From assembly GCA_023391425.1 (NCBI GenBank), contig JAEWAX010000006.1, forward strand, positions 1-54,662: DNA of 54,662 nt, read 5' to 3'. Position 1 is the stretch's first letter. Every line of letters begins with the position of its first letter. The notes under the pieces were generated by a model, which searched no databases, was not told where the DNA came from, and saw only the letters and a list, made by a program, of their open reading frames with translations. This document shows, one piece after another, positions 24,913 through 34,441 of the stretch. Source of the DNA: Bacillota bacterium (lineage in GTDB: Bacteria; Bacillota; Clostridia; Acetivibrionales; DSM-1351). A program made the position numbers and the translations under genes.

Positions 24913-26717
24913 CAATCTTATTTACTAGCATACTTAATATGAGTATAACTGCAAGCTATGTGACTCTTGTCGTTATTGTGATAAGACTATTCTTGAAAAA
25001 AGTTCCTAAGATTTTTTCTTATGTGCTTTGGTTGCCAGTTCTTATAAGATTAGTTTTCCCTTTTAGTTTTAGCTCAGGTTTCAGCTTTTTTAGACTATTA
25101 GGTTTTAATGCTCTTCAAACAAATACAGGGGTAATAAAGTATGTTTCCGACAACATTGGACTTATGCAACATCCCACTGTAGATGTAGGAATCAACACAA
25201 TAAATGATGCTGTGAATAAAATCCTTCCAGCAGCTACACCAGCTTCAAGTGCAAATCCCATGCAAATCATTACAGGGTTTGCCATCTTAATATGGGTTAT
25301 AGGTATGATTGCCTTATTAATCTATAGCGTTGTATCTTACTTAAAAGTAATTAGCAATGTAAAAACTGCTACCCTTGTACACGATAATATATTTGAAAGT
25401 GATAGAATTACAACACCCTTTGTATGTGGTTTTATTAAACCTAAAATATTTATTCCCTCTGGAATTGATAAAAATGATTTGACATATATTTTAAAGCATG
25501 AACAAACCCATATAAAAAGGCTAGATTACCTTATAAAACCAATTGCGTTTTTAGCACTGATTATTCATTGGTTTAATCCATTGATGTGGATATCATTTGC
25601 ACTAATGAGCAAGGATATGGAAATGTCCTGCGATGAAAGTGTTGTTAAAAAATTGGGTAATGATATAAAAGGCAGCTATTCAAACTCTCTGCTTTCGCTT
25701 TCAGTTAAAAGAAGCGGTTTGATAATGGGAAGTCCTCTCGCTTTTGGAGAGAGCAATACTAAATCGAGGATAAAAAATATTCTAACCTATAAAAAACCTG
25801 CTTTTTGGGTGGTTGCGGCTACAATTATTATAACTAATACAATAATAGTAGCGTTTACAGCAAATCCAAAAAGTGAGCAGTTACCTATGACATCTTCAAT
25901 AGGCGAACAGACGCCTATAGAATCTTCTAAAGGCGTGCAAACATATATACCTCACTATTTAGGGTACGATATCGATTCCTTAGTTAGCAACAAAACCTCC
26001 TATGTGGGTAATAATGGTAAGGTTGTTACCCTCATAGATGCTATACCATTACCAAAAGGCATTGTACGTGATATAGTGGAACTTCAGACTGAAAATAAAC
26101 CCTATGGAATAACTATTAATATAAATATGAATGATTCCTCAAGTGTTATGGTTGACGGAGCCATTAGTGGAGATGCTTTTTATCGGAATTCCATACTGCT
26201 TTTTAGCCTAATTGATAATGTTGACATAATTAAATATTATATGAAAGACAATACTGGTAATTATAAAGGTGCAGCATATGTATTTACCTATACAAGAGAA
26301 GAGGCTGAAAAACTAATGGGTGGGGATGTTCGTCCTTATGCCGATAGTGGGGATACTCTTACCAAACTCATTGACAAAGTTAATAGTTTGTCATTTGATG
26401 TTCCTCAAAGTAAAGAGGAAATAATTGAAACATATATTGAGGCAATCATGTCTTCTCCCAAGACATCATCAAACCCACAAGATTATATTAAAGCTCATCA
26501 AACTGAATATAAAAGCATAATAAAAATGGGGGATAGAGCTCTTGATTATTTGCTTTACCAGTTTGAAAAACGTGGTAATAACAATGGTAACAACAACGAC
26601 CTTAGAGGACATATAATGATGGCACTTTGTAAAGACCTTTTAGGTGATAGAAACAATGTAACAGATGAAAACTTATCACCACAGGAATGGTATTCTAAGC
26701 TTGAAATTAAAATATAA
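24909..26717 (+). CDS. BlaR1-type M56 membrane metalloprotease/sensor with DUF4825-like extracellular region
   Basis: A 602-residue sensor-protease. There are membrane segments near residues 12-30, 36-56, 120-145 and 208-230. The M56 zinc motif HEQTH (H197-H201) and the distal EMSCDESVV are present, with a last membrane segment near 300-320. The outer part (residues 320-602) is not a penicillin-binding domain: residues 345-470 resemble DUF4825, and the remainder is unrecognised. So the system probably senses something other than beta-lactams, perhaps cell-wall stress or a peptide. It overlaps the blaI-type repressor gene by 4 bases. No beta-lactamase or transporter follows. Confidence 0.85.
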   Translation: MTILFTSILNMSITASYVTLVVIVIRLFLKKVPKIFSYVLWLPVLIRLVFPFSFSSGFSFFRLLGFNALQTNTGVIKYVSDNIGLMQHPTVDVGINTINDAVNKILPAATPASSANPMQIITGFAILIWVIGMIALLIYSVVSYLKVISNVKTATLVHDNIFESDRITTPFVCGFIKPKIFIPSGIDKNDLTYILKHEQTHIKRLDYLIKPIAFLALIIHWFNPLMWISFALMSKDMEMSCDESVVKKLGNDIKGSYSNSLLSLSVKRSGLIMGSPLAFGESNTKSRIKNILTYKKPAFWVVAATIIITNTIIVAFTANPKSEQLPMTSSIGEQTPIESSKGVQTYIPHYLGYDIDSLVSNKTSYVGNNGKVVTLIDAIPLPKGIVRDIVELQTENKPYGITININMNDSSSVMVDGAISGDAFYRNSILLFSLIDNVDIIKYYMKDNTGNYKGAAYVFTYTREEAEKLMGGDVRPYADSGDTLTKLIDKVNSLSFDVPQSKEEIIETYIEAIMSSPKTSSNPQDYIKAHQTEYKSIIKMGDRALDYLLYQFEKRGNNNGNNNDLRGHIMMALCKDLLGDRNNVTDENLSPQEWYSKLEIKI

Positions 26718-26892
26718 AGTAATAACAAAAAATTGTTTGCTGTGAATTTATCAAAAAACTGGTATAAGGAAAAATTTAACTGTACATTTATTAATTATTG
26801 TAAAGGTTTAATTTTTTACAAAGTACCTACACTAGCACTTTTAAGATAATATGCATAGACTATAGTATAAGCTTTTTGGAGGTAGACATTCT

Positions 26893-28305
26893 ATGCAAAT
26901 TTTCTATACTGTCCGCTCTGGAGATACCTTGAGTAACATTGCAATGCGTTGGCATATCCCACTACGCTCGCTTATTGAGGCCAATAATCTTTCGGCTCCG
27001 TACACAATTTATCCAGGGCAGCAATTATCCATGCCTCCTGGTGTAAATACATATGTTGTAAAGACTGGTGACTCAGTATTTTCAATCTCTCAACGCTATG
27101 GAATACCAATGAATATAATTATTGAAGCTAATGGAATTGAGTCGCCTTACATAATTGTGCCTGGTATGAAATTAACAGTTCCAGCAGGAGTACCTTTTTA
27201 TGTTGTAAGACATGGGGATTCACTTTATAAAATTGCAAAAAGGTATAATGTTACGATTAATGGTCAACCTCAACCCAATCTAATAATTGAAGCAAATAGT
27301 GGTCTTACCCCAGCTATAAATCCAGGTATGACGATTTCTATTCCATACCCGCCACCAGGAGGTCAGGGACTGCTGGCAACAGTAATGTCTGATGGCTTTG
27401 ACAGTTTCATTGAGCTCTATGAGCCAGTTTCAGGTAATACAAGTGAAATTGACCTAGGTGAAGATGTGGGTAGGGGTTCAGAAATTTTTTGGTCTCCAGA
27501 TCAAAGTAAGCTTGCATATGTTGGAATTTCGGGGGTAATATCGATTATAGATATTAATTCTAGTCAAATTACAAAAATTGATCAAATAAATCAAACAGAT
27601 TTCCCAGCTTTTATAGATTGGTCCTATGATGGAATAAAGATTATTTATTCTACTGGAAGTTTAATAAGAATCTATGATACTTCAAGTCATACCTTTTTAT
27701 CAATTAATAAGTCTGGTGCTTCCTATGTACAATGGTTCCCAGATGATATCAAGCTTTTATATGAGGCTAAGGATGCAGCTGGAATTAGCCAGTTGTACAC
27801 AAATAATACAGATGGTAGTGATGAAAGACAGATTACAAATAATCAGGATAGTCCTTTACATGAAATAAGACTATCTCCAAATGGTAAATTTGTATTATAT
27901 ACTTCGCCAGGTGCTAGTGTATCAATCATATATACTATTGATCTGTCTACAGGATTTATATATCAGATACCGGGAGGACTTGAAGGGAAAAATTATTACC
28001 CTACCTGGTCACCTAATTCAACCAGTATAGCATATAGTTCAACGCATTATATAAATGGAAAATACTATTCATTAATCAGAGTATCTGGAGCGAGAGGAGA
28101 GGGGGATACTACTCTGGCAATTTCAAGTTGCTACTCGACGCAAGTTACTTGGTCACCTGATAGTAAACAAATAGCGTATCTATCTGCTTGTAGGGAGGAT
28201 TACCCTCCAGTAGAAGTTTGGAGCATTAATATAAGTAAAACTGTTCCGATTAATGTATTAAGTGGATTTTTATTTTATAATCTAGATTGGTCAACTACAA
28301 GGTAA
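26893..28305 (+). CDS. Three-LysM protein with TolB-like beta-propeller
   Basis: A 470-residue protein. Three LysM domains (residues 4-47, 52-96 and 101-150: YTVRSGDTLSNIA, YVVKTGDSVFSIS, YVVRHGDSLYKIA) bind peptidoglycan or spore-coat polymers. From residue 160 to the end, repeated W-SPD/WSPNS-type units (FWSPDQSKLAYVG, YPTWSPNSTSIAYSS, TWSPDSKQIAYLS) form a PD40/TolB-like propeller. There is no signal peptide; the LysM starts at residue 4, as in sporulation proteins made in the mother cell. ATG 26893 has GGAGGT upstream. It appears monocistronic. A spore-coat role is inference. Confidence 0.85.
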   Translation: MQIFYTVRSGDTLSNIAMRWHIPLRSLIEANNLSAPYTIYPGQQLSMPPGVNTYVVKTGDSVFSISQRYGIPMNIIIEANGIESPYIIVPGMKLTVPAGVPFYVVRHGDSLYKIAKRYNVTINGQPQPNLIIEANSGLTPAINPGMTISIPYPPPGGQGLLATVMSDGFDSFIELYEPVSGNTSEIDLGEDVGRGSEIFWSPDQSKLAYVGISGVISIIDINSSQITKIDQINQTDFPAFIDWSYDGIKIIYSTGSLIRIYDTSSHTFLSINKSGASYVQWFPDDIKLLYEAKDAAGISQLYTNNTDGSDERQITNNQDSPLHEIRLSPNGKFVLYTSPGASVSIIYTIDLSTGFIYQIPGGLEGKNYYPTWSPNSTSIAYSSTHYINGKYYSLIRVSGARGEGDTTLAISSCYSTQVTWSPDSKQIAYLSACREDYPPVEVWSINISKTVPINVLSGFLFYNLDWSTTR

Positions 28306-28382
28306 TTCTCCAAAAGTGAAAAAATGACATAAAAAATTAGAAGAGTACTGGCAAAAAAGTAGGGATAAATAATGCTAAGCTG

Positions 28383-29411
28383 TTACTTTACGTATTTTCC
28401 TACAAATTCACTGACCTTGTTAGCATATCCATTATTATCAGTACTGTAGGAGGCACCATGTCCTGCATTTGGAACAACCAGAAGCTCTTTAGGACTATTG
28501 CAAGCTTGATATAGCTGTTTTACCATATAAAACGGCACGAATTCATCAGCAGCACCATGAATAAATAGTGTAGGGGTTGTGCTTTTTTTCACTTGTTCTA
28601 GAGCTGAGGCTTCACCAAAAAAATATCCTGCTCTGAGCTTAGTTAGAATACTAGTAGTACTCAGTATGGGGAAAGAAGGTAGATTATACACTCTCTTAAA
28701 TTGATACTCAAGTTCATCCTTTACCGAAGTATATGCACAATCTGATACTATTGCTTTTACATTTTTAGGAAGATTTTCTCCACTGGTCATTAATACTGTT
28801 GCGCCTCCCATTGAAACTCCATGGAGAACAATTTCAGAATTCTGTCCAAGTTTGTCAATTATAAAGTCTATCCATTTTATATAATCCTTTCTGTCAAGCC
28901 ATCCAAAACCCGTATAATCACCTTCACTAATTCCGTGCCCTCTGTCATCTGGTAGTAGAACATTATAACCTAACTTTTCATAGTAAAGCTTTGCGTATGA
29001 ACCCATAAAGGTTCCTTGTGATGAATATCCATGAGAAAGGATTACTGTTTTCAAAGTAGGAATCTTTGCATTACGATAAAAACCCTTGAGATTTAAACCA
29101 TCATCAGAAATTATGTTAACTTCTTCGTATGTATTTTTATTATACCAATCTATTTTGTTATCTGCTTCTGAAGCTACACTAGCCGTGTCTAATGAAGAAA
29201 CTCCGGCATCATTTTCTGTACTTTGTTTAAACGTTGTTACTGCACTAACTTCTGCACTTGTTGAAACTACTTGCTCTAAAAATATATTTTGTTTGATAAA
29301 GTCCTTTTTTGTTCGGGCTATAGCGAGATTATAAACATAAAAACTTGCTACGATATCAACTATAATTGATATTATAATTAAAACGGATGATATTTTTATA
29401 AATATTTTCAT
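28383..29411 (-). CDS. Membrane-anchored alpha/beta hydrolase
   Basis: A 342-residue serine hydrolase with an N-terminal signal anchor (residues 5-28) and a Ser/Thr-rich spacer to about 90. The catalytic domain follows: ILSHGYSSQG (oxyanion region), DDRGHGISEGDYTGFGW, the nucleophile elbow HGVSMGGATVLM, HGAADEFVPF with the acid residue, and NAGHGASYS with the histidine. It resembles Bacillus YqkD/YfhR-type hydrolases. The active domain is expected outside the membrane; the substrate is unknown. It stands alone and converges on the LysM-propeller gene without a visible terminator between them. Confidence 0.88.
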   Translation of the reverse strand: MKIFIKISSVLIIISIIVDIVASFYVYNLAIARTKKDFIKQNIFLEQVVSTSAEVSAVTTFKQSTENDAGVSSLDTASVASEADNKIDWYNKNTYEEVNIISDDGLNLKGFYRNAKIPTLKTVILSHGYSSQGTFMGSYAKLYYEKLGYNVLLPDDRGHGISEGDYTGFGWLDRKDYIKWIDFIIDKLGQNSEIVLHGVSMGGATVLMTSGENLPKNVKAIVSDCAYTSVKDELEYQFKRVYNLPSFPILSTTSILTKLRAGYFFGEASALEQVKKSTTPTLFIHGAADEFVPFYMVKQLYQACNSPKELLVVPNAGHGASYSTDNNGYANKVSEFVGKYVK

Positions 29412-29899
29412 TTGCTAGCTCCCCCTAGTTTTAATGTATAATACTTTATTTTTGAATATTTGTATCAAAAAGTAACCTTAGCGACAGTGAAGATTAAAGT
29501 AGTAACTAAAGAAATTAACTCAATTGTTTGTTTTATAAAATAAATGAAAAAACAGTATTATATTGTTTACATAACGTAACTTATTATTTAATTATAAGTG
29601 ATTAAAGTATTCATTGCAATCAAATTGATGCTGTTATTATATTCCCTGCAGCTTAAACAAAAATTTGTATATATATTTGTTGTTTTAATTACGCTGTAAT
29701 TGATGTTGTTAATATTTAATTCATACTTCGTTAATATTGGGCTCGTATAATGATAGTAATTACTTTAACAAAGTTATGATAAAAATATGTTTAATACGAA
29801 ACCGCAATTGTGATTATGGTATAATAATAGAAGGGAAAAGCAGGTCAAGACTTAATTATATATTTTGAATATGTTAAATATAATCGGAAGGAAAAATAG
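29412..29899. promoter_or_regulatory. Divergent intergenic region with direct repeats and an extended -10
   Basis: The 488-base gap holds two near-identical 17-base repeats, ATTGATGCTGTTATTAT at 29624 and ATTGATGTTGTTAATAT at 29699 (15 of 17 match, 75 bases apart). An extended -10 (TG-G-TATAAT, 29817-29825) lies about 75 bases before the RelA-domain gene. No ORF is credible here. Confidence 0.4.
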
Positions 29900-30610
29900 G
29901 TGCATATGATTATGAAAAAAACTGCAGCAATTAAAGCTTTGAATGGTTTAGAGCAAATATTCGATAGTGAAGATATTGAAAACATTAGAGTAAGCTTTTT
30001 TGAGATGCAGCATTTATATCAATCAGCAACACGTGAGATTAGTACAAAATTGGAGATATTAGATGATGAATTTCAGTTCATACATAAACGCAATCCTATT
30101 CACAACATGCAAAGCCGTATAAAATCCATAGAAAGCATTTTTGAAAAGCTGAACAGAAAAGGATTTGACATTAGCATTGAATCAGCCAAAGAAAATTTAA
30201 CAGATATAGCTGGAATTCGAGTGGTTTGTAACTACATTGATGACATTTATATGATTGCAAAAATGTTAAAAATGCAGGACGATATCACGGTTGTCCGTGA
30301 AACTGATTATATAAAGAATCCAAAAGCTAATGGTTATCGTAGTTTACATTTAGTTGTTACTGTACCAGTGTTCTTTTCTGATAGAAAAGAAATAGTGCCA
30401 GTTGAAATACAAATTAGAACGATTGCAATGGATTTTTGGGCCAGTCTAGAGCATCAATTGAGATATAAAACAATTGATGAAATACCGCCTTCAGTTGCTA
30501 TAGAGCTACAGGAATGCGCTGATAATATAGCAAAAACAGATTTGAAGATGCAAGACATTTATAAGACCATTGATAAATATAATCGCAATGAAGACTCAGA
30601 TTCTATTTAA
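29900..30610 (+). CDS. Small alarmone synthetase (RelA/SpoT synthetase domain only, RelQ/YjbM-like)
   Basis: A 236-residue protein with only the (p)ppGpp synthetase domain. Visible are RIKSIESIFEKLNRKG, DIAGIRVVCNYIDDIYMI, the substrate-binding YIKNPKANGYRSLHLVV and EIQIRTIAMDFWASLEHQLRYK. There is no hydrolase, TGS or ACT domain. It makes ppGpp/pppGpp from ATP and GDP/GTP in the cytoplasm. GTG 29900 is spaced 7 bases from GGAAGGA; ATG 29906 and 29912 are alternatives. It is monocistronic, divergent from the hydrolase gene. Such synthetases commonly respond to cell-envelope stress at the transcriptional level. Confidence 0.92.
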   Translation: MHMIMKKTAAIKALNGLEQIFDSEDIENIRVSFFEMQHLYQSATREISTKLEILDDEFQFIHKRNPIHNMQSRIKSIESIFEKLNRKGFDISIESAKENLTDIAGIRVVCNYIDDIYMIAKMLKMQDDITVVRETDYIKNPKANGYRSLHLVVTVPVFFSDRKEIVPVEIQIRTIAMDFWASLEHQLRYKTIDEIPPSVAIELQECADNIAKTDLKMQDIYKTIDKYNRNEDSDSI

Positions 30611-30928
30611 AAGCTGCATTAGAGTAGACGGTCTTTAGAAAAGCAGAAAAATATAAATTTTAGTAGGATGGAAAGCGCTTATTTTGTAGAAATATATACT
30701 AATATGGTATATTAAGTACACTAAAGCGTTTTTTTGATTGATAAAAATCGAAGTGTTTAAGTACTTAGAAAGGTAAAAATTAACTTGATTTAATACTACT
30801 AGTGAAGTATGATAAAATTATACGGATGTTGTCAAAAAATAGAGCTAGAACAAGACATTAATAAGTGCATTTTATTTTAGAATGACAATAAGCATTACTA
30901 AAATTTAGAAGATTGTGGAGGAGTGTAT
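30611..30928. other. Intergenic region before the chemoreceptor gene
   Basis: This 318-base, AT-rich gap contains no gene. A small inverted repeat (ATATAC at 30692, GTATAT at 30705) lies in it, but no convincing promoter or terminator could be assigned. A GGAGGAG at 30917-30923 serves the next gene. Confidence 0.4.
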
Positions 30929-33148
30929 ATGGACATAAAGTCTTTAGTTACAAAACCAAAATCATTAATTACTTCGACAAAAAGCAAACTCACCAAGGAC
31001 AAAACACTACATAAATTAGATAATGATAGTAGGAGTAAAGACATAAGTTCCAGTTCTTCAAGCAAATTCATACTTCTAAGAAGATTTAATATTAAAACTA
31101 GGTTAATAGTATCCTTTATTTTACTGTTGCTTTTAGTTATACTTGTTACAGGCATATCCTCATATAACAGCTCAACAGGAACAATAGATGCAAAAGTTAA
31201 AACCTATTCATTACAGGTTATGAGTCAAACAGGTGTTGTATTGAATAATGAGATAAGCCGAATGGAATCTTATTTTTTTGATATTGGCATGAATGATACT
31301 GTTCAAAATGAATTAATAAACTATATTAATGCTGATGATTATGACAGATTTATGATATCAAATACTATTGCGAAATATATTAGAACCAAGTTTACTAATG
31401 TAAATGATATAGAATATTGTGCTTTAATGCACGGTGATAATTATTCTATTGCAGAAGAATTTAATGCTAACAATATATCCTTTAGTGATACAAAGATAGC
31501 AGAAGGTGATTTCAAACAACTTGTATGGGAAGATATTAATCTAAAACAACATGATAAAGAAGTTAGTTACTTTACAATACAGAAAGATATTAATGGTATA
31601 TCTACTGGAAGCGTTATAGCAAAAATGGTTTTAATTCCCAAGAAAAATTTTCTTGCTAGTTCATTTAAAAATTTGGATATTGGAAAGGATTCTAAAACTG
31701 ACAAAGCATTTCCGATATTTGTGATAGATTCCAAAGGCAAAATCTTAGCTTCAAGAGACACTGAGACATATCCATTAGGGAAAAGTATAGATGCTTCAAA
31801 GATAGTCGCTAATGGTATAGTGAAGAGTATAAAGGAAAATCCGAAGCAATCCTCAAATGTCTTGGAAGCGGGGAACTTGGAAATAGATATAACAGGAAGT
31901 AATAGTCTAGTTACATATTCTAAAATTACTAAAAATAAGGATTGGTTTGTTGTATCTGTTGTCCCATATAAATATTTAAATAGTGCTGCCAATGCATTAA
32001 GGACCAGGACTATTGTTATTGGATTATTATGTCTTTTATTTGCATTTGGATTGTGCCTTGTAATTGCCAGAAGTGTTTCAACGCCTTTAGGAAGACTGGT
32101 TTTAACAATGAAAAAAGCAAAAGAGGGTGATTTGACAAGCCAAATACAGGATGACGGAAATGATGAAATAGCAAATGTATGCCACAATTACAATGATATG
32201 CTTTCAAATATAAACTCACTTGTTTCACAGGTCAGAAATTCTTCACAAAGTTTACTTGGTGCTGCAAATAAGATTACTGTAGCCTCTGAATCTACATTTA
32301 ATGCTTCAAGCCAAGTGGCCGTGACTGTTGAACAAATAGCTAAAGGTGCGACAGACCAAGCTTCAGAAATAAATGAAAGCGTCAGCCATATGGACAAGCT
32401 ATCAGAGGGAATTACATTTGTTGAAGATGATGTATCTCAAGTAATAGCTATAGCTAATAAAATTAACAATTTGAGTGTAAATGCAAACAAAACTATTAAT
32501 TTACTTAATATAAAGTCAGTACAAGTAAGTGATACAACTACTAGGGTTTCAGAAAATATTAATGACTTGAGTAGTAGCATGAAGGAAATACAAAAGATAC
32601 TCAAGATTATGATTAGTATTTCAGAACAAACGAACCTTTTGTCGTTGAACGCAGCTATCGAAGCGGCTCGTGCTGGGGAAGCAGGTAAAGGATTTGCAGT
32701 AGTGGCAAATGAAGTTAAGAAGCTTGCAGAACAATCAAAAGAGTTTACTAGCAATATAAATAACATTATTTCTTCTATTGGTATAAAAACAAATAATACT
32801 GTTGAAGAGGTTATTAAATCTAACTTAGTTGTTAATGAACAAATAAGTGCAGTAAAGGATACTGAGGAATTATTTAATACAGTATTTAGCGCTATGGAAG
32901 AAGTATTGAAAAATATCGCGAGAACTGAAAAGTCAGTAGAAAATATAATGAAATCTAAAGACAAGGTACTAGAATCAATGGAAAATGTATCAGCAGTTGC
33001 CGAAGAATCAGCTGCTACGACACAAGAAATTTCTGCTAGTACAGAAGAACAGATAGCAGCATGCGAAGAGCTATCCGATAATGCAAAAGATTTGAAAGAT
33101 CTATCAGAAGTTTTGAGTAGGGAGTTAAATAAATTTAGGACAGAATAA
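30929..33148 (+). CDS. Methyl-accepting chemotaxis protein (dCache sensor)
   Basis: A 739-residue receptor. A basic, Ser-rich cytoplasmic tail of about 50 residues precedes the first membrane segment (LIVSFILLLLLVILVTGISS). An extracellular dCache-like sensor spans about 75-355, then come a second membrane segment (VIGLLCLLFAFGLCLVIA), a HAMP domain and the signalling coiled coil. The tip EQTNLLSLNAAIEAARAGEAGKGFAVVANEV is split here only by eye and fits the MCP hairpin. It controls CheA. The start is ATG 30929, after GGAGGAG. The long N-terminal extension is unusual. It ends at a terminator (33162). Confidence 0.93.
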   Translation: MDIKSLVTKPKSLITSTKSKLTKDKTLHKLDNDSRSKDISSSSSSKFILLRRFNIKTRLIVSFILLLLLVILVTGISSYNSSTGTIDAKVKTYSLQVMSQTGVVLNNEISRMESYFFDIGMNDTVQNELINYINADDYDRFMISNTIAKYIRTKFTNVNDIEYCALMHGDNYSIAEEFNANNISFSDTKIAEGDFKQLVWEDINLKQHDKEVSYFTIQKDINGISTGSVIAKMVLIPKKNFLASSFKNLDIGKDSKTDKAFPIFVIDSKGKILASRDTETYPLGKSIDASKIVANGIVKSIKENPKQSSNVLEAGNLEIDITGSNSLVTYSKITKNKDWFVVSVVPYKYLNSAANALRTRTIVIGLLCLLFAFGLCLVIARSVSTPLGRLVLTMKKAKEGDLTSQIQDDGNDEIANVCHNYNDMLSNINSLVSQVRNSSQSLLGAANKITVASESTFNASSQVAVTVEQIAKGATDQASEINESVSHMDKLSEGITFVEDDVSQVIAIANKINNLSVNANKTINLLNIKSVQVSDTTTRVSENINDLSSSMKEIQKILKIMISISEQTNLLSLNAAIEAARAGEAGKGFAVVANEVKKLAEQSKEFTSNINNIISSIGIKTNNTVEEVIKSNLVVNEQISAVKDTEELFNTVFSAMEEVLKNIARTEKSVENIMKSKDKVLESMENVSAVAEESAATTQEISASTEEQIAACEELSDNAKDLKDLSEVLSRELNKFRTE

Positions 33149-33161
33149 AAACAAATTAAAC

Positions 33162-33226
33162 AATAAGAGTTGTCTCAGAATAGAACTATATGATTCTTTT
33201 ACTTCTGAGGTAACTCTTATTTTTAT
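33162..33226 (+). terminator. Rho-independent terminator after the chemoreceptor gene
   Basis: AATAAGAGTTGTCTCAGAA at 33162-33180 pairs with TTCTGAGGTAACTCTTATT at 33203-33221 with one mismatched position, followed by TTTATT. Confidence 0.8.
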
Positions 33227-33385
33227 TGGGTTTGATCCTTTCATACTTTATTTCATTTGGTATAATATATAACAGTAACTTGAATTAATAATATTGCAAG
33301 ATACTGTCGCTATACCAAATGAATTTAGTTAATACCTTTTTATTAGTTTTTTGCTAATATAGTGTGATAGGAGATTAAATAACAT

Positions 33386-34342
33386 ATGAGGAATTATTTA
33401 AAAGTAGTATCAATAGTTTTTGTCTTGTTAATTTTTGTTGGTTGCGCAAGCCAGAGTCATAGCAATAAGTCGAATGAAAGTAGCATAAATGAATTAGGAG
33501 TGCAACTCAGCACATCTAAATCTATAGATGGTAAAAAAACGGTTCCAAGTACTTCCAAAAGTGTCGCTACAAGTACTTCTACGGTTACTTCAGTAAGTAC
33601 TTCTGAGCAAACTACACCTATAAAAAAGGATACAAAAACAGATACGAAAACGGATTTAAATAAAGAGGAAAAACCTCTTGAAGGTTTAACCATTTGCATA
33701 GATGCAGGACATGGAAAAACGACGAAATCAGCTAATAGAAAAGAACCTATTGCACCTGGTTCAAAGATTATGAAAGCGGCTACTGCAAGTGGTACTTCTG
33801 GAGTTTATACAAAGATCTCAGAAGAAAGTTTAAATCTAACTGTATCAAAGAAACTGCAAAAAGCATTATCTGATAAGGGTGCAAAGATAATAATGATACG
33901 AGAAACCAGCAAATGTGATTTAACAAATGTTGAGAGAACAGAGCTCTGGAATTCATCTGGCGCTGACTTAACAATAAGAATACATGGCAATGGAGCAAGC
34001 AGCAGTAAGGCATCAGGTGTACTTATGATGATTCCAGGTGATAAATATATTAAAGACAAAGAAATGCTTGAAAAAAGCACGCAGGCTGGACAGTATATAT
34101 TAGATGGGGTTTTGAAACATACTAAGGCAAAATCACAAGGTATGGTAAAAAGCACAGATTTAACAGGCTTCAATTGGTCAAAGATACCTGTAATACTGCT
34201 TGAAATGGGATTTATGACAAATCCGCAGGAAGATAAACTACTAAATACAGACGACTACCAAAATAAAATTGTACTAGGTATTGTTGAAGGAGTTATGAAA
34301 TATCAAGATAACTTAATCAAGGACAAAATAAAACAAAAGTAA
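33386..34342 (+). CDS. N-acetylmuramoyl-L-alanine amidase, lipoprotein (Amidase_3)
   Basis: A 318-residue secreted lipoprotein. A signal peptide ends in the lipobox FVGC (residues 17-20), a Ser/Thr-rich linker runs to about 100, and an Amidase_3 zinc domain follows. It shows ICIDAGHGKT (first zinc histidine), the E in KISEESLNLTVSKKL (second ligand), IRIHGNGAS (third) and the catalytic glutamate in ILLEMGFMTNPQED. It cleaves the bond between MurNAc and the peptide stem, in cell separation or sporulation. ATG 33386 has TAGGAG upstream. It appears monocistronic. Confidence 0.93.
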   Translation: MRNYLKVVSIVFVLLIFVGCASQSHSNKSNESSINELGVQLSTSKSIDGKKTVPSTSKSVATSTSTVTSVSTSEQTTPIKKDTKTDTKTDLNKEEKPLEGLTICIDAGHGKTTKSANRKEPIAPGSKIMKAATASGTSGVYTKISEESLNLTVSKKLQKALSDKGAKIIMIRETSKCDLTNVERTELWNSSGADLTIRIHGNGASSSKASGVLMMIPGDKYIKDKEMLEKSTQAGQYILDGVLKHTKAKSQGMVKSTDLTGFNWSKIPVILLEMGFMTNPQEDKLLNTDDYQNKIVLGIVEGVMKYQDNLIKDKIKQK

Positions 34343-34441
34343 AAATGCAAACTTGCTTGACCTACAGTTCAAGATAAATTAAAATCAAAACTATAAGCGT
34401 TGAAGACTATTTCTTAAAAATATTATATAAGAGGTGCAAAA

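Noticed and set aside
31567..32187. Minus-strand frame of 206 codons inside the chemoreceptor gene
   Set aside because: It is the shadow of a long AT-rich gene; no start signal and no family resemblance.
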